DNA of 64,000 nt from Torreya grandis (taxonomy: Eukaryota; Streptophyta; Pinopsida; Cupressales; Taxaceae): NCBI GenBank assembly GCA_037957365.1, contig JARHVA010000224.1, positions 1,458,501 through 1,522,500 of the forward strand, given 5' to 3'. Below the pieces are notes generated by a model. That model saw only the letters and a list, made by a program, of their open reading frames with translations, was not told the DNA's origin and did no database searches. Shown piece after piece: positions 33,028 through 43,761 of this stretch. Numbering within the stretch: position 1 is the stretch's first letter; each line of letters starts with the position of its first letter. The position numbers were made by a program, and so were the translations under genes.

Positions 33028-34860
33028 GTGTTGGAAAAACTTGTTAGACAGGGGGTTCTCAATCTCCCCCAGATCCGACCACCTCCACAATTTGATCCCT
33101 CACGCGCCATCCCTGCGTGGTATAGGGAAAATGACTTCTACAATTACCACCATGTCAAAGGTCATGACATGGGTAACTCTAAGACCTTTAAAAACATAAT
33201 CCAAGACATGCTTGAAAAGGGTGACCTCATCCTAGATAATCCTAATGCACCTCCTAATCAGGGCATCGACATCTTCAAGCAACCATTCCCCAATCATCCA
33301 CTGACCCAAAACAATGTCCAGACCTTGATTGACAACACTCATGAACACAACATTTGAACAGTCAATACGATCTCGCCCTTCATCCCTGACCAACCTCAAG
33401 AGGTTAGTCCATCTATCAGTCCATCACGTGTGGATGAACCTCTTTCCTCGGTTAGTTCTCCGTCAACCTCTCTCATCTTAGAGAACGCCTCAACCTTACC
33501 AGCACCACCGGTCTCACCATCCTCCTTCCTGCTACCTATGGAGGACCTGACCCTTCCTATTCCTTGACCGCAAGTGGAGGTCAAAATCATCCATGCCCTT
33601 TACCCGCTTGAGGAGCCACATTCTCCAGTTCCTTCTCCACCAAGAGTAGAACCTGACTCTCCATCTTCTTCGACCAACAACAATCTAGTTATAACTCCTA
33701 CACACCTTGGGTCTGAGACTACTGCCACACCTAACACATTTTCAACCCCACAACCACTCACATCTTCTGAAGGACCGAAGTCTCATCCTACAACTTCTCA
33801 ACCATTCTCTCGATTAGTAGAGAAATTAGGACTTCTCCAACCAAGGAAAGTAGAACATCAAGCATTATGGGAGCAACTCAAAGCTCCTCATCTTACTCAG
33901 CCTATCTCATCTCATGCTGCTAACTCTCTTGTGACAAAATCCGCCAAAGTCTTTGACACAAATCAGACTTCCACTTCTAAACCTTTGAAACATCAACCAT
34001 TCATATCAGAACACAAACCCTCATCTACCCCATCTAAACCGATCAAGTCACTCGACGTTTGCCCTGTCTCTACCCTCACTCACCCGCAAGTGAAGGTGGA
34101 CTTAGACTAGAGCTCGACCAATAGTAGTCTTCCAACCAAGTCAAAAAATACTACCAGACCATAGAAGCGAACCCCTCCTCCACCGTCAACATTACCCTCC
34201 ATTTTAGGCCCTCATCCTTCTACCCTAATCAGAGTGCTCCCTACTCTAACCCTTAACCAAAACAAATTACCTCCATTACTTCCTTTGTCGACCACAAGTC
34301 TACCCCCTCTCAAAAATTTGGCACCTCTCACAAAGAAAGTGCCGTCTTCACATGTGGCCGCACCACTAACCCAAAAGGTGGTACGAAAGCCTTCTTCAAC
34401 ACCTCCCAAGCAAAATTCACCAACGCATCATGCATCAACAAGCATGGACCCCTTAGTAGGTTCATACGCTTTAATATTACGCCAAATTTTGCAGACTTCT
34501 AGCATAACCCTTCCATCTATCAAGCCATTCCAACCCCTCGGGTCAAAACCTTCTTGGTTCGACGATATGAAGATATGATTATATCATCATACGCTAGGAC
34601 ATGATATCGAGAATTACTGTGACCTCAAAGTAGTCATTCGCCAATACGTGGAGAAAGACACTCTTCTTCTTGAGGACACTATCAACAGACATCCAACACC
34701 ATCCCATATCCCTCAAACCTCTTCATCGACTATGACCCCTCCACCTCCTTCACCTCCTCTCTTCAAAATTAACGCCATCTGCATAGCCAGTAGGTCACAA
34801 AAGGATAAGGCAAAACAAAAAGCTGATATTCCTTAGACCTATCCTTTTGTCTAATTACCT
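33028..34860 (+). pseudogene. Tat-C gag-protease linker with knuckle-like motif
   Basis: Same phase as gag. At about 33,060-33,230 it reads LPQIRPPPQFDPSRAIPAWY, then NDFYNYHHVKGHDMGNSKTF and IIQDMLEKGDL, the linker of Tat polyproteins ('YC.YH...GHDT..C..L...I..L...G.L') with both Cys lost. A second similar segment is visible near 34,575-34,650 (LGHDIENYCDLKVVIRQYV), so the motif occurs twice. Between them the protein is extremely Pro/Ser/Thr-rich (33,574-34,110 and 34,234-34,578 are open). Stops separate the open pieces. Confidence 0.75.
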
Positions 34861-35124
34861 CAACCACCAAAACCCAAGATTTCCATCTTAGGTGCATCCC
34901 AACCCTCTTCTTCAGAGGCAATCAAAGACTTTACGATAAAACAACTTCACCAAACACCTGTGAAGATGACCTTATATGACCTTATCCAAAGCTCCCCTTA
35001 GCATCGTCAAGCTCTAATCAAAGCCTTACAGGTAGCAGAGGTCCAACCTAAAGACCCTCAACCACTAGCTGCCCTAGTCCATTCTTTATCCCCCGTCGCC
35101 TCTATCACTTTCAGTGATTCTGAA

Positions 35125-35560
35125 ATTCCTACCTCTACCTTGGAAGATCAGGATGCTGCTCTTTTCATCACAGCCTACATTGATCGAACCTGCATTAAGC
35201 GAGTTATGATTGATGGGGGTGCTAGCATTAATATCATTTCTACCCACGCCTTTGATCAATTGGCTCTTCCCAAGAATTGCGTATCGAAAACTGACGCAAT
35301 CTTTAGATCCTTTAATGACACCACCTCTAACACTATTGGCACTATTGTCCTCCATATTCGCGTTGGCCCGCGCACAATCTCAGAGCTCTTCTACATCATT
35401 GAGGGAGAATTCCAATATAACATGTTATTAGGATGACCTTGGATTTGCGCCATGGCTTGCATCCCTTCAACACTTCACCGTTGTGTCAAATTTGAACACG
35501 ACAGACAAGTCCATGTCATTCCCGCTAATCCATCCCCTTTTAAGACTTGTAACACAACCT
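35125..35560 (+). pseudogene. Tat-C aspartic protease
   Basis: Cleaves the gag-pol polyprotein. Open from 35,140 to the TGA at 35,434-35,436. The active site VMIDGGASINII is intact at about 35,203-35,238 (D-G-G, as is usual in Tat proteases), followed by FNDTTSNTIGTIVLHIRVG and FQYNMLLG, then after one stop (TGA where Arg is usual) PWICAMACIPSTLHRCVKF. The domain is complete apart from that stop. Confidence 0.85.
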
Positions 35561-36490
35561 ATCGACCAAATGACATTCTTATTCCTCTCAAGGCACCAAC
35601 CCAAACATAGTCTCCATCTGCGGAAGCATCAACTAGTATGCAAACAGCGGTTGCCATCACATCACCTTCTCAAGTGACAACCAAGGACCCCATGGATGAT
35701 ATCTTCCAAAGACTTTCACTTGGGGAATATCACTTACTTACTCTAGACATGTTCTGGACTCCTCAAGAGTATAGACAGCTTCATTAAAATCCAAGCTATG
35801 ACCATCAGATCAGAGTGGTCATTCCTTATGGTCCTCCTAGCCTTCGAACCAATTTCATCTATGGGGGGCTAGATCAAGCTCTTACTGATAGGAATCCTTC
35901 CTCCTCACCTCAACTATTCACATCTGATTTCTCCTTTCTTGGCAACCCCACCTTTGCACATACCTACCTTTATAGGTGTGCATGGAAGGGTTTTGGCGCT
36001 ACGAACAAGGCTCCCATCGGCCTATTGAACCACCCAATGATGATAATGCCAAGAAACGATATGGATTGGGTTTCCAAGAACCCACTAAGGCTTTCATAAA
36101 TCTTTGCCCTGAACCCACCTTCGACCAATCTCTTCTAGACTCACCTATTCTTCCATCCTCACCTACGGAGTCGATGGTTTCCATTCCTCCTAGTTTTTTT
36201 TGCATAAACACCATCCACTTGGAACCCTTAACCTATCAACTCAACGAGGTTCCCAGGTCTCTCCCTCTCATTTATCCCAGCATGATAGACAATGAATCGG
36301 CAACCATCAACACTATTCACTGCATAGACGATGACGCCATTCTTACCTATATGGGTGTTGACAATTCTTTCATTCAATGCTCCCTCCCTTTTGAAATGCA
36401 GGTTATGTTAAATGAATCAACCATTGACATTAACCTTCCATCTTTTGGTGTTCCTCATGTCTTAAAGATTGGTCAATCTTTAGACACCCA
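35561..36490 (+). pseudogene. Tat-C protease-RT connector
   Basis: Low-complexity polar stretch, open in two overlapping frames (35,815-36,099 and 35,976-36,497), showing a +1/-1 frameshift near 35,975-36,000; the protein continues as FWRYEQGSHRPIEPP in the second frame. Contains no catalytic motif. This connector is normally long in Tat elements. Confidence 0.6.
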
Positions 36491-37330
36491 GGAGTAGATC
36501 GACTATACCACATTTCTCTCAGATAATCGCAAGGCCTTTGCCTGGACCTATGGTGACATGCCTGGCATTGAATCTAACATTTCCACTCATAACATCATCA
36601 CAAACCCAAAGGCTAAGCCTGTTAGGCAATATCTTTGCAAAATGCATCCTCGTGTTGTACTTCTTGTCAAAGAGGAGCTTTAGCGTCTTCTCTCTGTCTC
36701 TTTCATCTAACCCATTGATTATCCATAGTGGGTATCTAACATCATTCCTGTTACCAAAGCAATTGGGGGGATTTGAATCTATATGGACTATCGCGACCTC
36801 AACCTGGCATGTCCCAAGGATGACTTTCCTCTTCCAAACATTGACCAACTAGTTGATCTTACAGCTGGCCATGAGATGTTATCACTCATGGATAGATTTT
36901 CAAGATATAACCAAATCTTGATTGCACTGGAAGATCAGCACAAAACCACCTTCATTACACCATGGGGAACTTTCTACTATCAGGTCATGCCTTTTGGTAT
37001 AAAAAATGTAGGCGCCACATATCAGCATGCCATGACCTATATTTTTCATGATCTCCTCCATAAAATCATGGAGGACTATGTAGATGACCTGCTTGGCAAG
37101 TCTAAGCTTCGTCGCGACCATTTGACTATCCTCAAGATCATCTTCTCTCATCTTCTTCAGTACAGTGTCCGTCTTAACCCCAAGAAATGCGTCTTTGGGG
37201 TCCTCTCAGGAAAGCTCCTGGGGTTCATCGTCTCTCTTCATGGCATCGAGATAGATCCCACCAAAATCCATGCTATCCTCGAGATGCCACATCCGACCAA
37301 TCTCAAGAAACTTCACAGTCTGTAAGGGAA
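36491..37330 (+). pseudogene. Tat-C reverse transcriptase
   Basis: Copies element RNA into DNA. Begins FLSDNRKAFAWTYGDMPGI (about 36,510), then NPKAKPVRQ, YMDYRDLNLACPKDDFPLPN (36,783 on), FSRYNQILIALEDQHKTTF, WGTFYYQVMPFGIKNVGATYQ, and the catalytic DYVDDLL with YVDD at 37,078-37,089, then LNPKKCVFGV and GKLLGFIVS. All RT blocks are present in order. Stops at about 36,680 (TAG), 36,711 (TAA), 36,727 (TAG) and 36,776 (TGA) interrupt the N-terminal half; 36,783-37,325 is open and ends at a TAA. Confidence 0.9.
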
Positions 37331-37830
37331 GCTCCAATCCATCTGTCGCTTCATTTCACAGCTTTCTGACCGCTGCCAACCCTTTCATCATCTCCTCAAG
37401 AAGGACATATCCTTTAAATGGGATAAAGATTGCCAAGAGGCTTTTAAAGCCCTCAAATGCTATTTGGTCTCTCCACCAGTCCTTATTCCACCAAAAGATG
37501 ACCAGCCCTTCTACCTCTACATCTCAGCAACCAATCATTCATTAGGTGCCATGATCGCGCATCGAGACGAGCAACACCATGAGCAAGCGGTCTACTACAT
37601 AAGCCGAACACTTGTCGACTATGAAACTCGGTATACTCATACCGAGAAACTCTATTTGGAATTAGTCTTTGCCACTACCAAGCTCCGTCACTATCTTCTC
37701 AATCACAAAACCTTTGTCATCACTCACACTGACCCTCTTAAATACATGCATTCCAAGCCATATCAAACCAACGTATGGCTCGTTGGCTCATGCTTCTTGC
37801 TGAGTTTGACTTAGAATTTGTCCAGCAAAA
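37331..37830 (+). pseudogene. Tat-C RNase H (RT-linked)
   Basis: Degrades RNA in the RNA-DNA hybrid. Reads LKKDISFKWDKDCQEAFKAL, then LYISATNHSLGAMIAHRDE, AVYYISRTLVDYETRYTHTE and KLRHYLLNHKTFVITHTDPL, the usual gypsy RNase H layout; the first catalytic Asp position is Ser in this copy (ISATN where most have .SA.D or DAS). A one-base loss near 37,770 shifts the frame, after which MARWLMLLAEFDLEFVQQK continues. Confidence 0.85.
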
Positions 37831-38350
37831 ATCTATAAAGGGCCAAACAATCACTGACCAACTAGCAGATGCCCCTCTTCCCGACAATCAACCTTCTCAG
37901 TGCGAGTTTCCCGATGAATCTATCGCCACTCTCTCGACTGATGACACATTCTACCAAATGATGATGTTCTTTAACGGCTCCAAATGTCAACTCAGTGGGG
38001 GTGCAGGGTCATCCTCATCCCACATGAGGGTGATCCCATGCCCTTGTCTTTCAAACTCGACTTTGAATGTACCAATAATATGGCTGAATATGAAGCCTTA
38101 ATTTTGGGACTTCAAACTGCCCTTTCTTTAAGCATCAAGACCATCAACATCTTCGGTGACTCACAAATTGTTATCAATCAAATCAATGGTTCATATCTTT
38201 GTAAAAATGAAATTTTACAAAGGTACAAGCACTGTGTTGACACCCTTCTAGCATCTTTTGACCATCACTTATTGCAGACTGTCCCTCGATCTATGAATAA
38301 GTTTGCTGACACCATGGCTTCCCTCACCTCGCATATTCCTTCTTCATCAT
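37831..38350 (+). pseudogene. Tat-C additional (archaeal-type) RNase H
   Basis: A second RNase H between pol and integrase, typical of Tat-lineage elements. It reads FFNGSKCQLSGGAG (about 37,970), a frameshift near 38,005, then NNMAEYEALILGLQTAL, INIFGDSQIVINQINGSY and RSMNKFADTMASL. Catalytic positions: D of the first strand is N (FNGS for FDGS), E in MAEYEA kept, D in GDSQ kept, D in the last motif kept (FADTMA). Its presence classifies the element. Confidence 0.85.
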
Positions 38351-39714
38351 CCTCATCAAGAATTTATGTCATGGTACATCGTGTGCCATTGCCTTCATAC
38401 ATTTCCACTGACATCAACCTCGTCCACACCATAGACTCTAGTTCACAAGATGTATGGTATAAACAACTTGAGGACTACTTGGCTCATTTTATCATTCCTC
38501 CCAACCTCTCTAGCAATGCACGGCGGGATTTCATCAAGCGCACTACTCGTTATACCATGCTAAGAGACCTTCTCTATAAAAGAGGTTTTGATGGCCTTCT
38601 TCTTCATTGTTTACACTCCACTAAAGCCTCTCATGCTGTTAAACAAGCCCATGACGGGATTTGTGGTGGACACTTCAGTGGTAACTTGGTTGCTAAGCGC
38701 ATCCTTCGCCTAGGTTATTATTGGCCCACTCTTCATCAAGACTGTAGCGATTATGTTCGGCGTTGCATCAAGTGTCAGCAGCATGCTAACGTGCTTCATC
38801 TCCCTAGCCACACCTTACAAGTTGCTCAAGATTTCTAGCCTTTTTCCCAATGGGGCTTAGATCTCATCGGCAAAATTAACCCTCATTCATCTCTTCGTCA
38901 TCAGTCCATCATCGCTACCACTGAGTATTTCACTAAATGGGTGGAAGCTATTCCTCTCATCTCCACAAAAGCCAACAAGATTGTCGACTTCATCAACACC
39001 CACATCATCTGTCATTTTGGTGTACCTCACAAAATCATCACCGATAATGGAAAGTCATTTAAAAACAAAACTGTCCAAAAACTTTGTGACTCCTTTGGCA
39101 TTAAACTTGGCTTTTCTTCGCCTTACTACCCACAAGCAAATGGGTAGGCCGAGGCTTCTAACAAAATCTTAACTAAAATTCTCATGAAGGTGGTCAAATA
39201 CACTGGAAGGGATTTGCACGTTCACATTCCCTTCACTTTGTGGGCTTACCGCATTAGTATCCAAACCTCTACAGGTGCTACCCCTTTCTCTCTAGTGTAT
39301 GAAACAGAGGTTGTCTTACCTCTTGAAGTATAGATCCTGTCTCTTTGCATTTCTCTACATGACATTCTTTCTAATGATGAATTTCATCAAGATCAATTAT
39401 CTCAACTTGAGTTACTCGATGAACGTCATCTTGCTGCCCTCAACCATCTCCATGTCTATCAAAATTGCATCAAACGAGCCTATAACAAAAATCTGAGATA
39501 AAGAGATTTCAATATCGGAGACCTTGTCCTCAAAGAGAACCAACATGTGACCAATATGGAACAGAGTAAAAGAGGCAAATTTGCTCCTAATTGGCTCAGA
39601 CCTTATATCATCACACACAAGTATGGATTAGGGACTTATCGTCTGTCTTCTCTTGAAGGCCTACCAGAACTTGAGCCCCTTAATGCTTTGCATTTACGAC
39701 CATTCTATTGTTAG
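38351..39714 (+). pseudogene. Tat-C integrase
   Basis: Inserts the element DNA. The zinc-binding domain is AHDGICGGHFSG..LGYYWPTLHQDCSDYV and CIKCQQHA (38,648-38,790). The catalytic core has GLDLIG (38,860), TDNGKSFKN (39,040) and PYYPQANG then AEASNK (39,120-39,160), giving the D, D and E residues. The C-terminal part shows LWAYRISIQTSTGATPFSLVY, GDLVLKE and ALHLRPFYC before the TAG at 39,712-39,714. Stops at about 38,836 (TAG), 39,145 (TAG), 39,331 and 39,500. Complete in length but interrupted. Confidence 0.9.
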
Positions 39715-39963
39715 TCGAGTACTCATCCACTTGACATTTAACTTGAGCTCATCCCTTGAGCAATCCCTATCCTTTTAATCCTCAATCCTTTCCACCCTTT
39801 TTTCCCTTAAACAAATCCTCTATAACCCTTTTATGACGTATGGATGCTTTGTCCTGATAAAAGGGAGCCCTTGACCTTCTATAGTCTTGTCCATGACTCA
39901 ACATTCTATCAAAAATAAATCAAGATGTCAAAATATCCAAGGTCACAAAATCAAATCAAAAAG

Positions 39964-40088
39964 TAGACTGCTCCCTCGAAGGACAACTGTACTATCATTG
40001 CTGTAGCTAATAGACTGCTCCCTCGAAGGACAGATATTCAACAGCCCTTATATCTAAAGCAAAAATATAGACCACTCCCTCGAAGGAT
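39964..40088 (+). repeat. Three copies of a TCCCTCGAAGGA-containing motif
   Basis: TAGACTGCTCCCTCGAAGGA at 39,964 and 40,011 and TAGACCACTCCCTCGAAGGA at 40,068; spacing 47 and 57 bp. The core is a near-palindrome. Confidence 0.8.
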
Positions 40089-40432
40089 GGCTATGACTAA
40101 ATCTTGCTACAAACAACACTTTCCCTTTCTTAGAAGCTTCCCGCATCGATCAGCTTCACAAATTACCACCAAGCAAAGTGACATCTCTATGTGGACTTCC
40201 CACATTGATCAGTCCGCTCTTTAAAAAAAAACAGAGAGGGGTTCATGGACTTGCCTTGTAGTTGTCTCAGGGTTTCATATCAAAAGGGGCAAAGTTATCA
40301 CTACTAACAAGGGGTTACCCTCTCCTCACATATCATATTACCTACTCAAGGGACTTCGAGCTCATTTTTAATGTCAAAGTGATTCGATTATCGCTCTAAC
40401 ACAACTTATGGTCATCGACGTAATACATGAAT

Positions 40433-40669
40433 GGGGCTTTTTGTTTCTAAAAAACCCCTACTTATGTTATCATTATGGTCCTTGTAAATAAAAGGGCGCT
40501 TATGCCTTTTACTTTATGCCTACACTTTGGTCACATTCAACCACATCGTTTGTCAAAAACAATTCAATCCGACTCTTTTCAAACCACTCACATAGCCTAC
40601 TCATTCTGGTTTCCATAGACACCAATACACATGGAAACTATCAACCACACAATTTATGCCAAGCATAAA
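40433..40669 (+). repeat. Four stem-loops in the Tat-C tail
   Basis: GGGGCTTTTT/AAAAAACCCC (one mismatch, 40,433-40,458), TAAAAGG/CCTTTTA (40,489-40,511), GTTTCCAT/ATGGAAAC (40,609-40,638) and TTTATGC/GCATAAA with a CAA loop (40,653-40,669). Three are perfect. Confidence 0.75.
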
Positions 40670-41507
40670 CCATTACTTGTTGAAGCATAAATCGACCTGC
40701 AATTCATTTTTAGCATACATCTATCACGAATATGGATAGTTGCTAGGGATGAAGAACCCCAACCAATGTTACAGAATACACCATTTGGAAAAGGCTGTAG
40801 CATCATCTTCTCCTCATCATTTCAAAGCATGTACCCTCAGACAAGTGGGAAGTGCTATATCATTATCATGACCAAAATCAACCACTTCAATCTTTTTTCC
40901 TCCCTCTTGGGAGAACTACATTGTCCTGAGGTCCTTCCAACAGGGGCTATGTAGGTAGCACTCAGTTGACATGGGGTCTTCTAAGGTTAGCTCAGCCATT
41001 CCTTCGTCCATCCACCTCTACCAATGACCATGGAGATTGTGACTATCTCCTTCGACTATGACCACTTCCAAAGTGACTTTGCCTTGGTTGTTTTTTCATG
41101 TATGCAACCTCATGATTAGTTAGCAAAATTGTGCGCATATTTTTGACCTTCACAAGTATAGGATCGCAAGCCGATTGATCCCCACTACTTGTGACTTTTT
41201 CATGTTTCTAAGAGCACTTCCTGAGTCTGAGATACCTAGAACACGATGACCCATTGGAGCTTCAGCTTAGATTGAATCACCCAATCAACTACGACTATAT
41301 GCTGGGGCCCAGTTACTTCAATTTTGGCACTCCTCAACCCTTGACCTACAACAATTTGACCTGACCATCTCGTGAAGTGGTATACGCACAATCATGACTT
41401 TTGCAATGGTCACACTCCATCTTCACCCTTTTTCATCCACTCTTTGTCAAATCAGCACCCGATTCCAGGTTCCCTTCTCTCGACTCCTGCTTTGAGGGGG
41501 AATACCT

Positions 41508-41735
41508 CATCCATAATCGGGGCAACCAACCCTCCTATTTTTGTCTTGCAGTTCACTTAAATAACCAATAAGATGAAATCAACCTTATCCCACACCTGGG
41601 GCAATCAACTCTTGTTTTTGTCTTGTAGTTCACTTGAACAACCAACAAGACAAAATCAACTTTATCCCACACCTGGGGCAATCAACTCCTATTTTTGTCG
41701 TGCAGTTCATCTAGAACAACCAACAAGACAAAAAG
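41508..41735 (+). repeat. 77-bp tandem repeat before the Tat-C polypurine tract
   Basis: About three copies, in register at 41,538, 41,615 and 41,692 (each TTTTTGTC.TG.AGTTCA), spacing exactly 77 bp; a partial copy precedes. The last copy runs into the polypurine tract. Confidence 0.9.
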
Positions 41736-41742
41736 GGGAAAA
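41730..41742 (+). promoter_or_regulatory. Polypurine tract of Tat-C
   Basis: AAAAAGGGGAAAA directly before the 3' LTR. Confidence 0.9.
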
Positions 41743-43292
41743 TGTAGACACTGAAATCATGTCTAAACCTTAGTCATCCTCCCTCTTGGTCCATTCCTAA
41801 CCCATTCCTAAACCATGCACTTACTAATTTAAAAATAAATAATTTATTATTAATATCCTCCCCTTTGACACATCACCTATAACACCTCGTCTGACACCTC
41901 GCCTTAGACTATTTCCCACCCTATGACTCACCCAAGACCTATTCTTACTTCTTTCTAACCACCTAACCAACTCTCGTGCGTATTTAGCCCAACCTTCGAT
42001 AATTCTCCAACGGATCGTGCACTTGGCAGATGGAGAACGGGCTTGGTGGCTCTTTTACTCGTTCTCCACCCACTGACATCGGTCAAATGTCGATCGACAC
42101 TGGTGGGATCACCAACGTTAGTTTTAATTAAACCAAAATTCAAACCTCTGGCAAATCTAATCACAAATTTTTAATCTCTGGAGCTAATCATGAATCTTGA
42201 ATCCTCTTCCAGCGAAACAAAGTTCTCGTGCTTTTGCTTTCTAGTGTTCTGGCTTCTTGTTTTCTTGCAGGGATCAGCATTCTTGACAGCATTTTCTAGG
42301 CACTGAGGTCTTGCATCAGACATTCTGTGCAGGGATTTCACGATATCTCCATCACCAGTGATAATGAAAACATAGCTTCTACACCTTTGCCAACTTGTGT
42401 CACAGCTAAGTATTTGTACTATTTTTATTTCAATGTCATTTCAAATATATTAGCATTCTGTCTACTATCTATTCCAAGCATCCTTGACAAAACCTTCCCT
42501 TATTCTCATTTTTTGCCTCTAACATCCATTTAGTCTCTCTTTAGACAATACCCTCCCTCCAATCAACTCAGCACAAGCTATCAGAGACCTACAGACCCTC
42601 TTAAGGTCATTCTAATCAACCTGACTAAATTACTTCTTGGAAAGGCTGAAAGGCCTTTTTCCTACCCCTTACCCCTTTTTCTGACAACATACCCTCTGCC
42701 TTAGTTCTTATTAAAGATTCCATCTACTATTTTACCGTTCCACACAGACCCTTAGACCCTCAGACAAAGCCTCAGTCCATTCTACAGACCAAGACCAGCC
42801 CTGTAACTCATCCCTGACTATTGCCCCAGTCGACCTCGTCCATTTCCCCTATCGACGTTGGTAGTCTAACCGATGTCGGTGACCTTCCTGACTGATGTCA
42901 GCAATATCACTGACAACGGTGACTGTGCAAAGCAGATTGTAGATTATCAGGTACGCATTTGGTTTCAATTCTTTCTTTTTAGTCTTTTATTATTTCTCAT
43001 TTCTATCTCTGTCATATTCTATTTTAACAGTGGATTTTCATCCTCCAAGAAGCCTTAGCACTTCTAGGACCAAGCTTTCACTTGGTAATCCACCCTTTTT
43101 TCAACTAACGTTTTTTGTGTTTTAGTCTCTGTCTCTTTCAGGTGTCATCCTCCACAACCAAAGAGGAGTTCTCACTATCATCTGAATTCTGGTGCGCAAA
43201 ACTATATCTAGGTACATACAAGCCTTAGACCTTTTCTCTAAATTTCTCATTTCTCTTTCTTGAATGTGAAAAGCAAATCTAGCGTAGAAACA
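41743..43292 (+). repeat. Tat-C 3' LTR
   Basis: 1,550 bp, starts TGTAGACACTG, ends CGTAGAAACA, aligned end to end with 28,770-30,318. Most differences are C/T or G/A. Confidence 0.95.
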
Positions 43293-43297
43293 GCTTG
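43293..43297. repeat. TSD of Tat-C, right copy (GCTTG)
   Basis: Identical to 28,765-28,769. Confidence 0.95.
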
Positions 43298-43747
43298 TTC
43301 AAGAAGCACGAATCAATCTCCCAAAGATTGAGTTCATTACATGTGAGGTATCCACTAGCAGAGAGGATGATGAGGAACCAAAATTTTAGGATAAACCAAG
43401 GATCCTCACATACATTAGTGAAGAGCTTCCCCATGAGTAGCTACATATTTTCCATGAGAATGGGAAGAATGAAGATGCAGCTATGTTGGAAATTGAGACT
43501 CTTGAGCTCACTCAGTGGATGGAGGAGTTGATCATATATATGGTAACTCCAATATGTTGTGAGAATGTTGCAATCAAGATGGAGATTGTGCTTCTAATTC
43601 TACATCGAATCCAAATTTTGAAACAAAGGCTCATTCCATCATGAGAAGATTTAAGGAAGGAGGATTAAAAACTCCCACAGTTGGTTTGGGATCCAGGTAT
43701 TTGGATCCATGAATTTAAATTTGATTTCTTGAGGACAAACAATTTTT
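43298..43747 (+). pseudogene. Gyp-B internal reading frame, right of Tat-C
   Basis: Continues the acidic frame interrupted at 28,769: INLPKIEFITCEVSTSRED, then ILTYISEELPHE, FHENGKNEDAAMLEIETLE and FKFDFLRTNNFWEGV. Glu-rich, with stops; function unknown. No RT or integrase motif, which makes it likely that Gyp-B never carried pol, or lost it before Tat-C arrived. Confidence 0.5.
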
Positions 43748-43761
43748 GGGAAGGGGTGATT
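43748..43761 (+). promoter_or_regulatory. Polypurine tract of Gyp-B
   Basis: GGGAAGGGGTGATT directly before TGTAATG of the 3' LTR. Confidence 0.85.

Larger units (their letters stand above)
39715..41507 (+). other. Tat-C 3' tail, non-coding and hairpin-rich
   Basis: About 1.8 kb between integrase and the final repeats. Contains three TAGACTGCTCCCTCGAAGGA-like copies (39,964, 40,011 and 40,068), four clear hairpins (40,433-40,458; 40,489-40,511; 40,609-40,638; 40,653-40,669) and a GGGGCTATGTAGGTAG motif (40,943-40,958) shared with Tat-E. Short open frames here have no protein features. Confidence 0.65.
28770..43292 (+). mobile_element. Complete Ty3/gypsy Tat-lineage element (Tat-C)
   Basis: 14.5 kb, LTRs of 1,549 and 1,550 bp (TGTAGACAC...AGAAACA), perfect TSD GCTTG. 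Between them lie a leader with palindromic motifs, gag, a knuckle-containing linker, protease, RT, RNase H, an additional RNase H and integrase, then a 2-kb 3' tail with hairpins and tandem repeats. The second RNase H before integrase and the integrase motif GYYWPT..DC..YV..C..CQ.HA are marks of the Tat lineage. LTRs differ by 11 of the first 220 or so bases by my count. The polyprotein has several stops and three frameshifts, so it is defective but the youngest element here. Confidence 0.95.

Noticed and set aside
35999..36214. Minus-strand open frames inside Tat-C (also 33,396-33,590, 34,212-34,409, 35,086-35,355, 36,519-36,848)
   Set aside because: They are mirror frames of the plus-strand polyprotein and carry no motif.
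40433..40458. GGGGCTTTTT/AAAAAACCCC hairpin as a bacterial-type terminator
   Set aside because: Plant nuclear context; better read as one of several hairpins in the element tail.
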